This document shows, piece by piece, positions 63,289-64,000 of a stretch of DNA of 64,000 bases. How positions within the stretch are numbered: the stretch's first letter is position 1; every line of letters starts with the position of its first letter. The notes beneath the pieces were generated by a model. The model was not told the origin of the DNA. It saw only the letters and a list, made by a program, of their open reading frames with translations, and ran no database searches. Origin of the DNA: Cellulomonas chengniuliangii (GTDB lineage Bacteria > Actinomycetota > Actinomycetes > Actinomycetales > Cellulomonadaceae); NCBI RefSeq assembly GCF_024508335.1, contig NZ_CP101988.1, forward strand, positions 2,914,001 through 2,978,000, given 5' to 3'. The translations under genes were made by a program, and so were the position numbers.

Positions 63289-64000
63289 GTACGGCGGCAG
63301 GCCCGCCATCCGCTGCAGCCGGTCGATCCGCTCGGGCATCGGCGGGTGGGTCTGGAACAGGCGGCCCACCCCTGCCCCACGGAACGGGTTGGCGATCATC
63401 AGGTGCGACACGTCCACCAGCTCGCGGTCCTGCGGCAGCGGCCGCGCCTGCGTGCCGGCCTCGAGCTTGCGCAGCGCCGACGCGAGCGCGAGCGGGTCGC
63501 CGGTGAGCCGGGCGCCGTCCTCATCCGCGTCGAACTCGCGGGTGCGGCTGATCGCGAGCTGGATGAGCGTCGCCGCCACCGGGGCCAACAGGGCCGTGGC
63601 CAGCACCGCCAACGGGTTGCCGCCGCGCTCGCGGTCCCCGCCGCCGAAGATCAGCATGACCTGCGCCGCGGAGGTGATGACGCCCGCGACCGCCGCCGCG
63701 ATCGACGACGTGAGGATGTCGCGGTTGTAGACGTGCATGAGCTCGTGGCCCAGGACGCCGCGCAACTCGCGCTCATCGAGGATGTGCAGGATCCCCTCGG
63801 TGCAGCACACCGCCGCGTTCCGCGGGCTGCGGCCGGTGGCGAACGCGTTGGGCGCCGCGGTCGGGGACACGTACAGCCGGGGCATGGGCTGGCGGGCCGC
63901 CGTGGAGAGCTCACGGACGATGCGGTACATGGCCGGCTGCTCGAGCTCGCTGACCGGGCGGGCGTGCATGGCCTTGATCGCGATCTTGTCCGAGTTCCAG
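63286..64000 (-). CDS. htpX: HtpX-like zinc metalloprotease (C-terminal part, truncated by window)
   Basis: Membrane-embedded M48 protease for quality control of membrane proteins. The window holds about 238 residues of its C-terminal part. The metal motif is HELMH within [14 protein letters not shown], with the third ligand likely in [12 protein letters not shown]. Hydrophobic segments [20 protein letters not shown]-like and [18 protein letters not shown] flank them. The frame continues past 64000 (reading [20 protein letters not shown]), so the Met at 63969 is not the start. Confidence 0.92.
   Translation of the reverse strand, partial: WNSDKIAIKAMHARPVSELEQPAMYRIVRELSTAARQPMPRLYVSPTAAPNAFATGRSPRNAAVCCTEGILHILDERELRGVLGHELMHVYNRDILTSSIAAAVAGVITSAAQVMLIFGGGDRERGGNPLAVLATALLAPVAATLIQLAISRTREFDADEDGARLTGDPLALASALRKLEAGTQARPLPQDRELVDVSHLMIANPFRGAGVGRLFQTHPPMPERIDRLQRMAGLPPY

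Overview
The window is a contiguous piece of chromosome from a very high-GC Gram-positive actinobacterium. Codon use is strongly G/C-ending, GTG and TTG starts are frequent, and ribosomal proteins and NusG carry Ala/Lys/Glu-rich tails. A MurB-MaoC-MaoC-L33 block, a lysE/lysG pair, Tat and LAxTG-type exported proteins, and a short secY-adk-map operon without rpsD in the alpha operon all fit the Micrococcales; my best guess is a Cellulomonadaceae-like organism. That placement is inference from gene content, not from a database search. No phage, IS element, integrase or CRISPR array is visible.

Layout. 1-2.7 kb: glmM and rplM-rpsI (minus). 2.7-9.0 kb: a non-ribosomal insert between rplQ and rplM holding lysG/lysE, an ABC-F ATPase, a DUF5709-type protein, truA, a polyphosphate-glucokinase-like ROK protein and an alpha/beta hydrolase. 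9.2-12.4 kb: rplQ-rpoA-rpsK-rpsM-rpmJ-infA. 12.7-13.8 kb: a sortase-anchored surface protein. 14.2-16.9 kb: map-adk-secY. 17.1-27.1 kb: the S10/spc ribosomal protein cluster from rpsJ to rplO. 27.4-31.7 kb: the str operon (rpsL-rpsG-fusA-tuf). 32.2-39.7 kb: rpoB-rpoC. 40.1-43.9 kb: rplJ-rplL, rplK-rplA, nusG, secE, then tRNA-Trp. All of the translation and transcription genes run on the minus strand.

44.3-64 kb is more mixed: an aminotransferase, an ABC-2 exporter pair, a secreted Pro-rich protein coupled to a two-component system, a small membrane protein, adenosine deaminase, murB, two paralogous MFS transporters facing a LacI-family regulator, a Tat-exported barrel protein, the hadB-hadA-rpmG-tRNA-Met-tRNA-Thr block, a lipoprotein, tRNA-Tyr, a YajQ-family protein, a sarcosine-oxidase-like flavoprotein and the 3' part of htpX, which runs off the window.

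The gene blocks are separated by strong GC-rich hairpins without clear U-tracts, and several sigma70/SigA-like promoters can be read directly (upstream of rplM, infA, rplJ, rpoB, tRNA-Thr and probably rpsJ). Most of the window is conserved housekeeping sequence. The least explained parts are the divergent MFS/LacI region with its paired palindromes and apparently non-standard lacI start, the secreted-protein/kinase/regulator operon, the modular surface protein, the tandem repeats at 9.07-9.13 and 51.83-51.90 kb, and the L33 zinc-site substitution.
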